Of a stretch of DNA of 64,000 nucleotides, positions 41,082 to 50,351 are shown piece after piece. The notes below the pieces were generated by a model. It had not been told where the DNA came from. It searched no databases and worked only from the letters and a program-made list of their open reading frames with translations. The translations under genes and the position numbers were made by a program. How positions within the stretch are numbered: position 1 is the first letter of the stretch; every line of letters starts with the position of its first letter. Source of the DNA: Eubacteriaceae bacterium ES3 (GTDB lineage: Bacteria > Bacillota > Clostridia > Eubacteriales > Eubacteriaceae); contig CP130741.1 in the NCBI GenBank assembly GCA_030586155.1, positions 1,544,680-1,608,679 of the forward strand, given 5' to 3'.

Positions 41082-41792
41082 TCATTCATGCCTTGCCGTA
41101 TAATCAGCCTTTAAAAACAGCTTATACTCATTAATTTTAATTCCATATTTTCTAAGCATTCGTCCGATCACATTTCTAACCTGGTTTGCACTCATATTTG
41201 TCATTACGTAAATATCTGTACCCTCGACTTTCCTAGGTGCACGAATCCCCTTACTATCCTTACAAAAGTAAGCAACTTTTCTCCCCTGCATCGTTTTATC
41301 CATAATGAATGATTCAAACTTAATTTTGTCTTTCTGGGCTAATTCTTGGCAGGTGCTAACAAATACCTCTTTCCAGTCTTTAGCATCATGGCGCTTTCCA
41401 AAAATTTCAAAAGCAGCCGGTCTTTTGTGCGTGTAATCATCATATAAGGTATAAGGAATATTTTGATCAACTCTTAGTGATTCATAGTCAGGAAGCTCTT
41501 TTGTGTCATCATCGCAATTTTCAGTACTGATGATTTCTTCCTCAATTTCCTCATCCAGCTGGAGTTGATTTGTAAAATCTTCCAACTTAATTTGGATTTC
41601 ATCAACCGATTGAAGCAACTCCTGTAATGTTGACAATTTATTATAATCACGATCATCAACAGCTTGGTTGAAGGCGTTCTTAATGCTGTCAACACTGCCA
41701 CTAATACATTGGCTGAGTAGTTCGATGCATTCCTGTATCTCTAATGCATCTTTCGGAAATTCGCTTTTAAAAAAAAGAATCAGTTTTTCCAT
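41082..41792 (-). CDS. 236-residue protein of unknown function, HEPN partner candidate
   Basis: A protein starting MEKLILFFKSEFPKDALEIQ, chosen because AAGGGGGAAG precedes the ATG at 41792; an upstream ATG at 41831 lacks a ribosome site. The first 120 residues are helical and acidic (LDEEIEEEIISTENCDDDTK). The last 110 form a compact domain: AFEIFGKRHDAKDWKEVFVS, GRKVAYFCKDSKGIRAPRKV, EGTDIYVMTNMSANQVRNVI. I have seen similar C-terminal domains in unnamed clostridial proteins, often near restriction genes. It follows the HEPN gene closely, so it may be its regulator or antidote. No catalytic motif is visible. Confidence 0.55.
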   Translation of the reverse strand: MEKLILFFKSEFPKDALEIQECIELLSQCISGSVDSIKNAFNQAVDDRDYNKLSTLQELLQSVDEIQIKLEDFTNQLQLDEEIEEEIISTENCDDDTKELPDYESLRVDQNIPYTLYDDYTHKRPAAFEIFGKRHDAKDWKEVFVSTCQELAQKDKIKFESFIMDKTMQGRKVAYFCKDSKGIRAPRKVEGTDIYVMTNMSANQVRNVIGRMLRKYGIKINEYKLFLKADYTARHE

Positions 41793-41835
41793 TTCTTCCC
41801 CCTTATTGACTAATTTATTTATTAGTTTCAAACAA

Positions 41836-42450
41836 TTAATGATTTTGTTTTGATTTTTTTAAAATACTCAAGATCACATCAACATCAAAGTTATTAGTCG
41901 CTTTTATCGAAAAAAACTGACCATCATAGTAATTTGAATAATGATTTACACAATCCATACCAAATTGAATTAAATTTCTAACATCATTGATAACTAAACC
42001 TGTTCCTTTAAAGATGTCATCTTCTTTTAGCTTGCCCATATCATTATGAGCAAGCAATTTATCTCTTATCTTTTTGAATTCAATCAACTTGCAATCAAAC
42101 AAATCTAATTGATTTTTATCAGCGTTTAAAGCAATTTTTACTTTTTCACGATCTTCTGTATTAAATAGCATTTTCGTATTTTGCTCAATATAGTTTAAAT
42201 ATTTTCTAAAAGTGATGGTTTTATCATCGTAATCATAAAGTCTGCATAATCTAATTAATGCACCTTCATATAGAGCATTCTCGGTAAGAGAAAAAAACGC
42301 AGGAGATAAGTTTAAAACTTCTAGCCTTTTCGAATGCTGATTTTTCAAATAAATGAATAATTCAAACATAGAGTCGATCGTAATTAACTCTTGTCTTATA
42401 AATTCTCTATATAGCTCGTATTTAATTTGGTTTTCGGCCAAGTTATTCAT
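41836..42450 (-). CDS. AbiU2-like HEPN domain protein
   Basis: A 204-residue helical protein. The signature RDKLLAHND (about residues 129-137) is a HEPN-type R-x(4-6)-H active site, and the general layout (LYEGALIRLCRLYDYDDKTI then ...RDKLLAHND, GTGLVINDVRNLIQFGMDCV) matches AbiU2-like HEPN proteins. Members of this group are thought to be RNases that act in abortive infection. It begins 18 bases after the HsdM stop and is followed 43 bases on by the 236-residue gene. The order places it as a suicide layer behind the type I restriction system. Confidence 0.8.
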   Translation of the reverse strand: MNNLAENQIKYELYREFIRQELITIDSMFELFIYLKNQHSKRLEVLNLSPAFFSLTENALYEGALIRLCRLYDYDDKTITFRKYLNYIEQNTKMLFNTEDREKVKIALNADKNQLDLFDCKLIEFKKIRDKLLAHNDMGKLKEDDIFKGTGLVINDVRNLIQFGMDCVNHYSNYYDGQFFSIKATNNFDVDVILSILKKSKQNH

Positions 42451-42468
42451 CCATTCCTGCTTTTCATC

Positions 42469-44070
42469 CTATATTTGAACCCCTAGAAGTTTAAGCTGCT
42501 CATTGATTTCTTTTTCCATTTGGGCAATTTCTAAATTATCCTGCTGAAGAAGGCGGTTCACCTCATCCAGATCAATCGGCTCTTCTTCTTCAAAAGTATC
42601 GACGTACCGGGGAATATTCAAATTATAATCATTGGTCTGAATTTCTTCTATTGACGCTACATGGGCATATTTTTCAAGATCCTGACGGGCTTTATAGGCT
42701 ACAATGATCTTTTTGATATGGTCATCAGTCAGATTATTCTGATTTTTGCCTTTTTCAAAATCATTGCTGGCGTCAATGAAGAAAATATCCTTAGTTTGGC
42801 GGTTCTTCTTAAAGACCAGAATTGTCGTCGGGATGCTGGTGCCGTAGAAAAGATTAGCCGGCAGACCGATTACTGCATCAAGTACATTTTTTTCAATCAG
42901 AGTCTGGCGGATTTTACCCTCAGCCGCACCCCGGAACAAGACCCCGTGGGGCAGGACAATAGCCATAGTACCGGTATTGTTGAGATGATAGAGGCTGTGG
43001 AGAATAAAGGCGTAGTCGGCTTTGGAGGCTGGTGCTAATTTCCCATATTCACTAAAACGCGGATCCTTTAATTTACTTTCTGGATTATCCCATTTAGCCG
43101 AGTATGGCGGGTTGGCCACCACCGCATCAAAACTGCGCGGCTGATCAATGCCCTTGGCATCCGGTCCGTCGGGCCAGTCGCTTTCTAAGGTATCAGCATT
43201 GTGCAGAGTCATGTTGTTAAAGGAAACTCCGTGCATCATCAGATTCATCCGGGCCAGGTTGTAGGTGGTGGTGTTCAGCTCTTGACCGTAAAATTTAATG
43301 GCCCCTGTTTGATCGCCTCCTGGCAATTCACTTCGAACCGTTAAGAGCAGTGACCCCGACCCCATAGTCGGGTCATACAGAGTGAAGGCCGTATCGGATA
43401 GCGTCACATCAGCCGTCACCAGCTTGGCCAGAACCTGACTGACCTGATGAGGGGTGTAGAATTCGCCCCCTTTTTTTCCGGCTGAGGCAGCAAATTGACC
43501 GATTAAGTATTCGTAGATTTCGCCCAGCACATCTTTACCGTCAGCACCATGATAATCAATCTCATCAACCAGCTTGACGATGTTATTAAGCGATTTAGCC
43601 CGGGCGGTTGTAGATGCCCCCAACCGGGAATCACCCAGGTTGATATCATTAAAGACACCGGAAAAATCCTGAGCGGCTTCTTTATTTAATTCGACATTAT
43701 GATTAAAGTTGTCAAAAATCGTCTGATAATCACTGGGAATTACCTGGCTACTGGCGATTTTTTCAGTCAAGGAGACCCATGTGTCCTTTGGGGCAATGGC
43801 ATAACCCAGGCTTGCCGAGATGTCATCGAGATAATCAGCCAGATCATCCCCACTGGCCTGTTCCTGAAAAGCCTGATTAACCGTTTGTCCGTCAGCGACA
43901 TCAATGACATGATTGGTAATCAGATAGTCTTCCTGATGTTCGGATAAATACCGGTAGAACATAAAGGCCAGAATATAGTTTTTAAATTCACCGGCGTCCA
44001 TATTGCCCCGGAGTTCATTGGCCATGGCCCAGAGTTTACTGGTGATAGATTGTAAGTTATTACTTGACAT
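42469..44070 (-). CDS. hsdM: type I restriction-modification methyltransferase subunit
   Basis: A 533-residue HsdM. It has the N-terminal helical domain (MSSNNLQSITSKLWAMANEL) and a gamma-class N6-adenine methyltransferase: motif I TLYDPTMGSGSLLLTVRSEL (about residue 232) and motif IV VVANPPYSAKW (NPPY). EFYTPHQVSQVLAKLV precedes motif I as usual. It methylates host sites with two copies bound to one HsdS. It is the third of the hsdR/hsdS/hsdM block and is 24 bases after the HsdS stop, then runs into the HEPN gene. Confidence 0.93.
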   Translation of the reverse strand: MSSNNLQSITSKLWAMANELRGNMDAGEFKNYILAFMFYRYLSEHQEDYLITNHVIDVADGQTVNQAFQEQASGDDLADYLDDISASLGYAIAPKDTWVSLTEKIASSQVIPSDYQTIFDNFNHNVELNKEAAQDFSGVFNDINLGDSRLGASTTARAKSLNNIVKLVDEIDYHGADGKDVLGEIYEYLIGQFAASAGKKGGEFYTPHQVSQVLAKLVTADVTLSDTAFTLYDPTMGSGSLLLTVRSELPGGDQTGAIKFYGQELNTTTYNLARMNLMMHGVSFNNMTLHNADTLESDWPDGPDAKGIDQPRSFDAVVANPPYSAKWDNPESKLKDPRFSEYGKLAPASKADYAFILHSLYHLNNTGTMAIVLPHGVLFRGAAEGKIRQTLIEKNVLDAVIGLPANLFYGTSIPTTILVFKKNRQTKDIFFIDASNDFEKGKNQNNLTDDHIKKIIVAYKARQDLEKYAHVASIEEIQTNDYNLNIPRYVDTFEEEEPIDLDEVNRLLQQDNLEIAQMEKEINEQLKLLGVQI

Positions 44071-44093
44071 AAGTTGATCCTTTCGTTTTGAAA

Positions 44094-45332
44094 TTAAACA
44101 AACATTTGTTGTAGGAGGGCTTTTTTGCGGGCTTGCAAGTGTTCAAGCTTACGCTGCTGAAGGGTGATAAGGTTATCTAGTTTAGAAAAATAATCTCCAA
44201 TTTTGTCTTGTTCATTCTTTGACGGAAACATAAAATCTAGGTTTCCTAACATCTTTCCAGATATTTCAGCAAAGGTTGAACCTGATGCCACTTTCGCCGC
44301 TTTCATCTTAATCATATCGCTCATCGAATATACAAAATATGTATTAATAACATCATTCAAAACCATAGATTGAAAGCCTTGATTGGTTGTGCCAGGATGG
44401 CGTAATATTGCGGTTTTTCCTATTCCAGCTCTACTTGTAAATAACACAGTTTTATTTGCTGGTAAAATCTTTGCAGAACTTTTTTCTAGACCTAATTTTG
44501 TTATTTTTCTTTCACTTCCACCCACATATATCTGATCATTTATCTCAGCTGGAGAATACCAATCAATATCTCCATCCCAATATTCAGGACTGTTTGTACT
44601 AGGTGTTCCGCCTCCTATAATTTCAGAGATTTCATTAAGCTTACGCTGTTCCCAAGCGTCCGTAAAGCCGGGAAATCGCAATTCAGGAACCGAGTTACCA
44701 GCTTTAGGAAACATTTTTTGCAGCAACCCTTTTTTGCGGGTTTGCAAATGTCCAAGCTTACGTTGGTGAAGGATAATGAGGTTGTCCAGTTGTTTTAGAA
44801 AAGAGCCAATTTGGGTCTGCTCTTTATAATTTGGCATAATAATATCAATCGAATTCAAAATACCCTGACTAACATTAAATCGAGTACTTCCACCAGCTTT
44901 TCGCTCAATTTGTTTTCTTCCAACACCATTTAAAGATCGTTCAATAAATATTGAATCATACTCACTTTTCTTCTTTCCACGAATAGCGAATCCACTATAT
45001 AGTGCATACTTATTGTCAGTATAAGCCTTAGCCCATCCTACTTCTTCGGGAATTTCAGAAGAACGAGCGAATACAATATCACCATTTTCAACTTTATATC
45101 TTTCTTCTACAGTAGAATCGACTTCAACAGAATTACGAATATTTTCATAACTTAATTCACCAAATGATAATACATCCATGACACTTATCATCTTACGTCC
45201 TTTACCATAATTTTCTTTTGGGGCATTAATCCCATTTGAAAAATCCATCAAGTTTTCTAATTTACGCGACTCCCAAGGGTCAGTAAACCCCGGAAACCGT
45301 AACTGCGGCACCATCTTCTTTTCTTCACTCAT
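44094..45332 (-). CDS. hsdS: type I restriction specificity subunit, two target domains
   Basis: A 412-residue HsdS with two target recognition domains separated by conserved repeats. Each half starts with PQLRFPGFTDPWESRKL (about residue 8) or PELRFPGFTDAWEQRKLNEI (about 213) and ends LEHLQARKKALLQQMF or LGHLQTRKKGLLQKMF. The first domain recognises one half-site and the second (GGGTPSTNSPEYWDGDIDWY) the other. The repeat symmetry makes it a classic full-length subunit. It is upstream of hsdM and behind a 220-base gap that contains the palindrome CCGATCGG. Confidence 0.92.
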   Translation of the reverse strand: MSEEKKMVPQLRFPGFTDPWESRKLENLMDFSNGINAPKENYGKGRKMISVMDVLSFGELSYENIRNSVEVDSTVEERYKVENGDIVFARSSEIPEEVGWAKAYTDNKYALYSGFAIRGKKKSEYDSIFIERSLNGVGRKQIERKAGGSTRFNVSQGILNSIDIIMPNYKEQTQIGSFLKQLDNLIILHQRKLGHLQTRKKGLLQKMFPKAGNSVPELRFPGFTDAWEQRKLNEISEIIGGGTPSTNSPEYWDGDIDWYSPAEINDQIYVGGSERKITKLGLEKSSAKILPANKTVLFTSRAGIGKTAILRHPGTTNQGFQSMVLNDVINTYFVYSMSDMIKMKAAKVASGSTFAEISGKMLGNLDFMFPSKNEQDKIGDYFSKLDNLITLQQRKLEHLQARKKALLQQMFV

Positions 45333-45552
45333 TATGCTACCTGTCCTTTTGGGCTATTATTTATGCTTTCATATACAAATTTGTTAATATTTATGCTGAT
45401 TTTATCTAAAACTGTTGATATTCAAGCCTTCCTGATCATCAGCGCCTATTGGTTTTAAATTTTCGTGGTTTTTTCCAAAATGGAAACTACCACTTTTTCT
45501 GCCGATCGGTTTTATAAAATTGCTTCATGTCTAAGCTTAAAAACAAGGATCA
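45333..45552. other. non-coding gap between AlbA_2 gene and hsdS
   Basis: No gene is seen. It holds the palindrome CCGATCGG (45502-45509) followed by TTTTAT, similar to TCGATCGG at 46946-46953, and the hairpin TTTCCAAAATGGAAA near 45472-45486. It may carry the hsdS promoter. The CCGATCGG copy may be another binding site for the upstream AlbA_2 protein. Confidence 0.4.
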
Positions 45553-46893
45553 TCAATTATGTGTTGTTTCACCGGGTGCAATCTGGTACACCGTTGACCG
45601 GCCACTACCCACCTGAATCAGCAAGCGATTTGCTTTTAACCGCTGGATCAGCGTGTTGGTCTGGGTTTTTTTCAAATCAAGGGCAGTTTCCAGCTGCTGT
45701 CTGGTCATACTTTTATGAGTCTTTAGTATTTCAAGAATCCGTCTTTCATTAGGTGTCAGATCAATCGGATAAGTTGTTTCAAAGGGCTGGCTGGGGCTAT
45801 TCTGAGTAACTTTTGGCAGGACAATCGTAATCGAGTTTTCTTCAATAATAAAGCTCGGTTCAACACGATAATCCTGATAATATTCTTTTATGCGGCGGAT
45901 TCCGGTCGCCAGTTTTTCAATGATATGCAATCTGAAAAAAATATCGGCAATGATCCGGTTGCGGGGCACTGAGATCCGCCCTGACAGATACTCGCTCTCA
46001 TTTATACCCAGTGGCAAACCACCGGGCGATAAAATTTCGATGCGATCATCAAAAATTTCAATCCTTCCATCGACCGGTCGAGAATAATCTCGGTGGACGA
46101 TCAGATTTGCCAGAGCCTCACGGTAGGCGACCAGTGGCACTTCGGCAATGCTTTCCCGATAAGCAGTGGTTATTTTCTCAGATTGATTGATGTGTTTATA
46201 ATAAAATGCCATGCCATCTTCAAAATGCTTCAGTAGCGATTGATGCATCACGGTCAGCCGGTCTTTTATCGCCGCAACTCCGTTACCATCATAAGCAATC
46301 AGCTGGAGATTTGCCTGCTGAAGAGGATTATCATCTGACAGTAAGGCCGCCGCCATATTGTATTGATCTTTGACCTTCAGCTCCAGGGTTATCAGCAGAT
46401 CATCGCTAACATGATGCAAGTTGAGTCGACTTTTCAAGTGACTGTTTAGAACCACAAACGACAGATTCTGTTGAGGTGCCCGCATCATATCAAAGGTCAT
46501 ATTTTTTCCGTAAAGAATCAGTTCATCCAGAGCGCTGCGATCAACCGGCACACTAGCGGTATCCAACCGTTTATAAGCTTTTTTATCATAGAGGTAGGGC
46601 GTGTTATCGCCCTTATAAACGCGTATTAACAGTATTTCCAGGCCTTCATAAGTTTCGATTTCAATTTCATAATAAGGACGAGGTTCAATGGCATCGTTGA
46701 TGGTATTTTCAAGATTAAGTCGCAGCCTGTCGGGATCTTCAATCCCCACGATTTGTTTGTTGTCATCTATACCAATGATAATCACGCCATCATGATAATT
46801 GGCAAAGGCGCTGACTGTCTTCAAAAGGGTTTTTGAATAAACGGCTTTGTATTCAATATACTTGTTCTCACCCAGTAAAATTAGCGCATCCAT
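45553..46893 (-). CDS. AlbA_2 / ATP-binding putative regulator
   Basis: A 446-residue protein. Residues 1-130 are an AlbA_2 (Schlafen-type) DNA-binding domain (LGENKYIEYKAVYSKTLLKT, GVIIIGIDDNKQIVGIED). Residues about 245-375 have an HATPase_c_4-like region (YREALANLIVHRDYSRPVDG, RIEILSPGGLPLGINESEYL, IEKLATGIRRIKEYYQDY), and the C-terminus is a winged helix (MTRQQLETALDLKKTQTNTL). Such proteins often sit in type I restriction loci as accessory regulators. Repeated palindromes TCGACCG...CGGTCGA lie directly before its start, so it is probably autoregulated. Confidence 0.8.
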   Translation of the reverse strand: MDALILLGENKYIEYKAVYSKTLLKTVSAFANYHDGVIIIGIDDNKQIVGIEDPDRLRLNLENTINDAIEPRPYYEIEIETYEGLEILLIRVYKGDNTPYLYDKKAYKRLDTASVPVDRSALDELILYGKNMTFDMMRAPQQNLSFVVLNSHLKSRLNLHHVSDDLLITLELKVKDQYNMAAALLSDDNPLQQANLQLIAYDGNGVAAIKDRLTVMHQSLLKHFEDGMAFYYKHINQSEKITTAYRESIAEVPLVAYREALANLIVHRDYSRPVDGRIEIFDDRIEILSPGGLPLGINESEYLSGRISVPRNRIIADIFFRLHIIEKLATGIRRIKEYYQDYRVEPSFIIEENSITIVLPKVTQNSPSQPFETTYPIDLTPNERRILEILKTHKSMTRQQLETALDLKKTQTNTLIQRLKANRLLIQVGSGRSTVYQIAPGETTHN

Positions 46894-46902
46894 ATTTTCT
46901 CC

Positions 46903-47080
46903 TTTCGACCGCTTTTGACCGGTCGATTAATTTTATACCATTTTTTCGATCGGTTTATTGTATCATTATTTGCAAAATCAGCCAATAATAATGCTTTTCA
47001 GCAGAATATTCCGGTTTTTCGGTGGCAGTTTCGAATAAAACAAGCATTTTGACTTTTTTCGACCGCTTTCGACCGGTCGA
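46903..47080. promoter_or_regulatory. two copies of a CGACCG palindromic site
   Basis: Copy 1 at 46903-46926 and copy 2 at 47057-47080 are 24-base repeats (arms TCGACCG and CGGTCGA, with GACCGGTC inside) that differ at one base. Copy 1 lies directly upstream of the ribosome site of the AlbA_2 gene. A half-site TCGATCGG is at 46946-46953. Between hsdR and this gene nothing else is coded. Confidence 0.7.
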
Positions 47081-47144
47081 ATTTATCCAGGCATCCGATT
47101 TTTCGGTCAGTGCATTTTTCGCACGAACCAAAGATCCCCTTTTC

Positions 47145-50100
47145 TTAGTTCTCTACCAGTTCATCGGCCAATGCATAGAGCGCTTCTCTAAGGCCATTAC
47201 GGTACTTAATCTTGGATAAGCCCTGAACTTTTTCATCATGAGCTAAAGTCTGATAATCGCTACTGGCTTTGGCAATAATATCCCGAATCTGACCATTATC
47301 GTCGAGATCCTGCTGGCCATAACGATGGCGACTGAACAGTTCCCGCATCTGGGCACTGGAAATCACATCAATGATTCCCCATTTTATTCGGAAGTTCTGA
47401 AACTGCCGATCAAGACTGATGGCATTGGCGGCCTGAATCACAGGGTCACTCTCGCTTAATCTGGCCGGATATGTATCATGGGTGTAATGGCCGTTAAAAA
47501 TTGTATTAGCGGCATTTTTAATCTTGCCGGCATAATTTCGGTCATCCAGACCATTGGCAAAGAGATCAATTTTTGCTTTGGTTTCAAGGGCCGCCTGGTG
47601 TTCTTTGTCATGGACCTGATTGAGTAATTTTTCCAATAATTCAGTCAGATAATCATAGTCAATTTTGATATCTTTGACGTGGGTCATTCGCAGTTCGATC
47701 TGATAGAAAGGCACTTTTTTCTCTTTGGCGATTTGTTGCCGCAACTCATTGCTAAGCACTGTCGTCAGTATCTTTTCTTGAGCCGGGGTCATGCCCAGGC
47801 CTTCGATTAAATCATCAGGCGCATCATAATTAAAACCGATCTTTTTCCCGTCCACTGTTTGTGGATCGTATTGTTTTAATTTAGACATTCCCACATTATA
47901 TTGCCGCAACAGCGAAAGCATTTGCTCCTTCTGTTTTTCACTGGGGGGCACTGCCTGAAAGGTATTAGTCAGATCTTTTAATTGTTCCACCACTGCTTTT
48001 ACTTCGGCAAACTCCGTTTCAAAGGGTTTAGCAATGATGCCGTCTTTTTCGATGTTTTTTTTATGTTCATCTGGAGACAAATTGGCGGAATCCTTATTGG
48101 CATAAATGGCCAATGCCTTGTTCATCAGTTGTTCGTTATGAGCCGGCCAGCGGTAATTGACAATTCGACCCCAGGGTTTTTCCTGCATATCAGCGATTCG
48201 GTTGGTGCGTGAATAAGCTTGAATCAGGGCGGCCCCTTTGAGGGTCCGGTCAACATAAAGGGTATTTAATTCCGGGGCATCAAAACCGGTTAGCAGCTGA
48301 TCAACAACAATCACCAGATCGAGAAACTTCTTGTCGGTGGCGGTGCGATTTAAACGGCTGGTAACATCCTGAGTATATCCGGAAACATCATCCATCCCGA
48401 AGCTGGTGTCAAATTCCTGATTATAGACGCTTATAGCTTCACACAATCCTTGATTGGTGGCCAGTTGGGAGTCATTATTGGTCGTGTTTTGACTAAAAGT
48501 CACCGCCACTTTAAGGGTCTGTTTGCCGCTTTCCTTATTTATGCCATTAACCCGCTGGAACTCATGGAAATACTTCATAGCCATTGGCGTGCTGGCTTTT
48601 CCGCCGCCAACGTGGGTGGTAAAGATGGCGTTATATTTACCTTCATTGGAGCGGTTGCGCCAGTTTTTAAAAACATCTTCAACCACTAAACGGATGTGGT
48701 CAGGGTTTTCATCATAAAAGCTGGGTTCGATGGTATCATCTATATCTTGGTCGGTCAGATTATTAATTTTCAACTCAATCTGCGCATCAGTCCATTGGGG
48801 ATAGCGATTTTTATAAAACGCCGGTAAATACTCCGTCTTCATTTGTTCTTCATCGATGGTCGTCTCAAAGTCGACTTTAAAACCCAGCACGTTGCGATCA
48901 GCAATCGCTTCCCTAATCGTATAGGCATGAAGCAGAGGTCCAAAGATATCCTCAGATCTTAGCCCAGTTGTGGTTTCATCAAACATCGGTGTGCCGGTAT
49001 AGCCGACCCAGGCAGATCGATTAAAAGCTTTCTGAATCGTCGCAAAATTATCGCCAGCGGTGCTGCGGTGCGCTTCATCAACAATAAAGACAATGTTTTT
49101 ATCCGGTGCCTTAAAGTTTTTGCGATTAACCAGTGTACCCAGTTTTTGAACAGAGGTGACAATAATATGATTGTCTTTGCGCTTTAATTTGCGGCTGAGA
49201 TCACTAGTGTTTTCTGTTGCCTGTACCGTTCCCGAACGGAGGGCATCACCAACATCCCCATCCGGATCATAGGCCCGATAATTTTCGTCAGTCTGTTTGG
49301 TCAGGGCTATGCGGTCCACGACAAAGACGACCTTATCAACCTTTGGCATCCGGGAAGCCAGCCAGGCCGTCTTGAAACTGGTGATTGTTTTTCCAGACCC
49401 GGTGGTATGCCAAATGTAACCCACCTTTTTATTACCGGCCTCAAAATCAATTTGTTTAATGCCTTCGATAACTTTTTGGGTGGCATAGACCTGATAAGGA
49501 CGCATGACTTTCAGCGTCTGTTTATTCTTGGTGCCATCTAAAATCATAAAGTTGGTGGCCATCTGATGCGCCATTGGGATACTAAGCATGGAATCGGCGA
49601 ATTCTTTCCAGTTGCGGACAATGGTATTATCCTCTCTTCGCTGCCAGTTGAAGGCAAAATCCTTGTTAAACTTCTCAGCTGTTGTATTGGCCATATACTT
49701 GACGTTGTTGGGTGTAATCGCCACCAGGATCTGCAATGTGGAAAAGATATCGCGATACTGGTTTTCGTCCGCATATTGATGCATCTGGTTTAAGGCTTCA
49801 TTGACATCATGGGTATCACATTTTTCTTCAATTTGAATAATTGGCAGCCCATTAATCAGCAGGGTTGTATCAAACCGCCGCTTTTGCTTCCCGGTGATCA
49901 CAGCAGGACGTTCGATCTGATTGACCACCTGATAGACCGTATCGCCAGCACCGATCTGTTTTTGGTCAAAAACCGTTAAGAAAACATGACGGCCATCATC
50001 CAGATCAATTTCAATTTGTGAGACCCCATTTAATCCGTATAAAAATTGACCGGCTTCGTAGGGAGTTCGGAGATCTGAGATAATTTTTTTGACCTGACCA

Positions 50101-50351
50101 AATTCCACCGCACTAAGGGGCAGGTTTAGCGTTTTCTGATTATGCTGTTCAAGAATTGTTTTGAAGTTATCCCACAATGTGTCGGTCGTTTTGATATCCG
50201 GTTCGTATTTCCACAGTTTCGTTTTCACGACATAGTGAGCCGGATTTTCGATAACATGATTAGTCGTGTTACTGTCGTTTCTTCCAGAATTGGTAATCGT
50301 TCCGCTAGTGATATACTCGATTAATTCTGTTTCGAATTGATTCTCAGTCAT
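47145..50351 (-). CDS. hsdR: type I restriction enzyme R subunit
   Basis: A 1068-residue HsdR. The N-terminal nuclease domain includes GLPIIQIEEKCDTHDVNEAL (the E-x-K-like region). The translocase has Walker A IWHTTGSGKTITSFKTAWLA (about residue 300), DEAH in IVDEAHRSTAGDNF and motif VI-like AYSRTNRIADM. The C-terminal helical region contacts HsdM. It cleaves unmethylated DNA away from the site after translocation. Its start overlaps the half-HsdS stop by 8 bases, so these two are coupled, separately from hsdS/hsdM. Confidence 0.93.
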   Translation of the reverse strand: MTENQFETELIEYITSGTITNSGRNDSNTTNHVIENPAHYVVKTKLWKYEPDIKTTDTLWDNFKTILEQHNQKTLNLPLSAVEFGQVKKIISDLRTPYEAGQFLYGLNGVSQIEIDLDDGRHVFLTVFDQKQIGAGDTVYQVVNQIERPAVITGKQKRRFDTTLLINGLPIIQIEEKCDTHDVNEALNQMHQYADENQYRDIFSTLQILVAITPNNVKYMANTTAEKFNKDFAFNWQRREDNTIVRNWKEFADSMLSIPMAHQMATNFMILDGTKNKQTLKVMRPYQVYATQKVIEGIKQIDFEAGNKKVGYIWHTTGSGKTITSFKTAWLASRMPKVDKVVFVVDRIALTKQTDENYRAYDPDGDVGDALRSGTVQATENTSDLSRKLKRKDNHIIVTSVQKLGTLVNRKNFKAPDKNIVFIVDEAHRSTAGDNFATIQKAFNRSAWVGYTGTPMFDETTTGLRSEDIFGPLLHAYTIREAIADRNVLGFKVDFETTIDEEQMKTEYLPAFYKNRYPQWTDAQIELKINNLTDQDIDDTIEPSFYDENPDHIRLVVEDVFKNWRNRSNEGKYNAIFTTHVGGGKASTPMAMKYFHEFQRVNGINKESGKQTLKVAVTFSQNTTNNDSQLATNQGLCEAISVYNQEFDTSFGMDDVSGYTQDVTSRLNRTATDKKFLDLVIVVDQLLTGFDAPELNTLYVDRTLKGAALIQAYSRTNRIADMQEKPWGRIVNYRWPAHNEQLMNKALAIYANKDSANLSPDEHKKNIEKDGIIAKPFETEFAEVKAVVEQLKDLTNTFQAVPPSEKQKEQMLSLLRQYNVGMSKLKQYDPQTVDGKKIGFNYDAPDDLIEGLGMTPAQEKILTTVLSNELRQQIAKEKKVPFYQIELRMTHVKDIKIDYDYLTELLEKLLNQVHDKEHQAALETKAKIDLFANGLDDRNYAGKIKNAANTIFNGHYTHDTYPARLSESDPVIQAANAISLDRQFQNFRIKWGIIDVISSAQMRELFSRHRYGQQDLDDNGQIRDIIAKASSDYQTLAHDEKVQGLSKIKYRNGLREALYALADELVEN

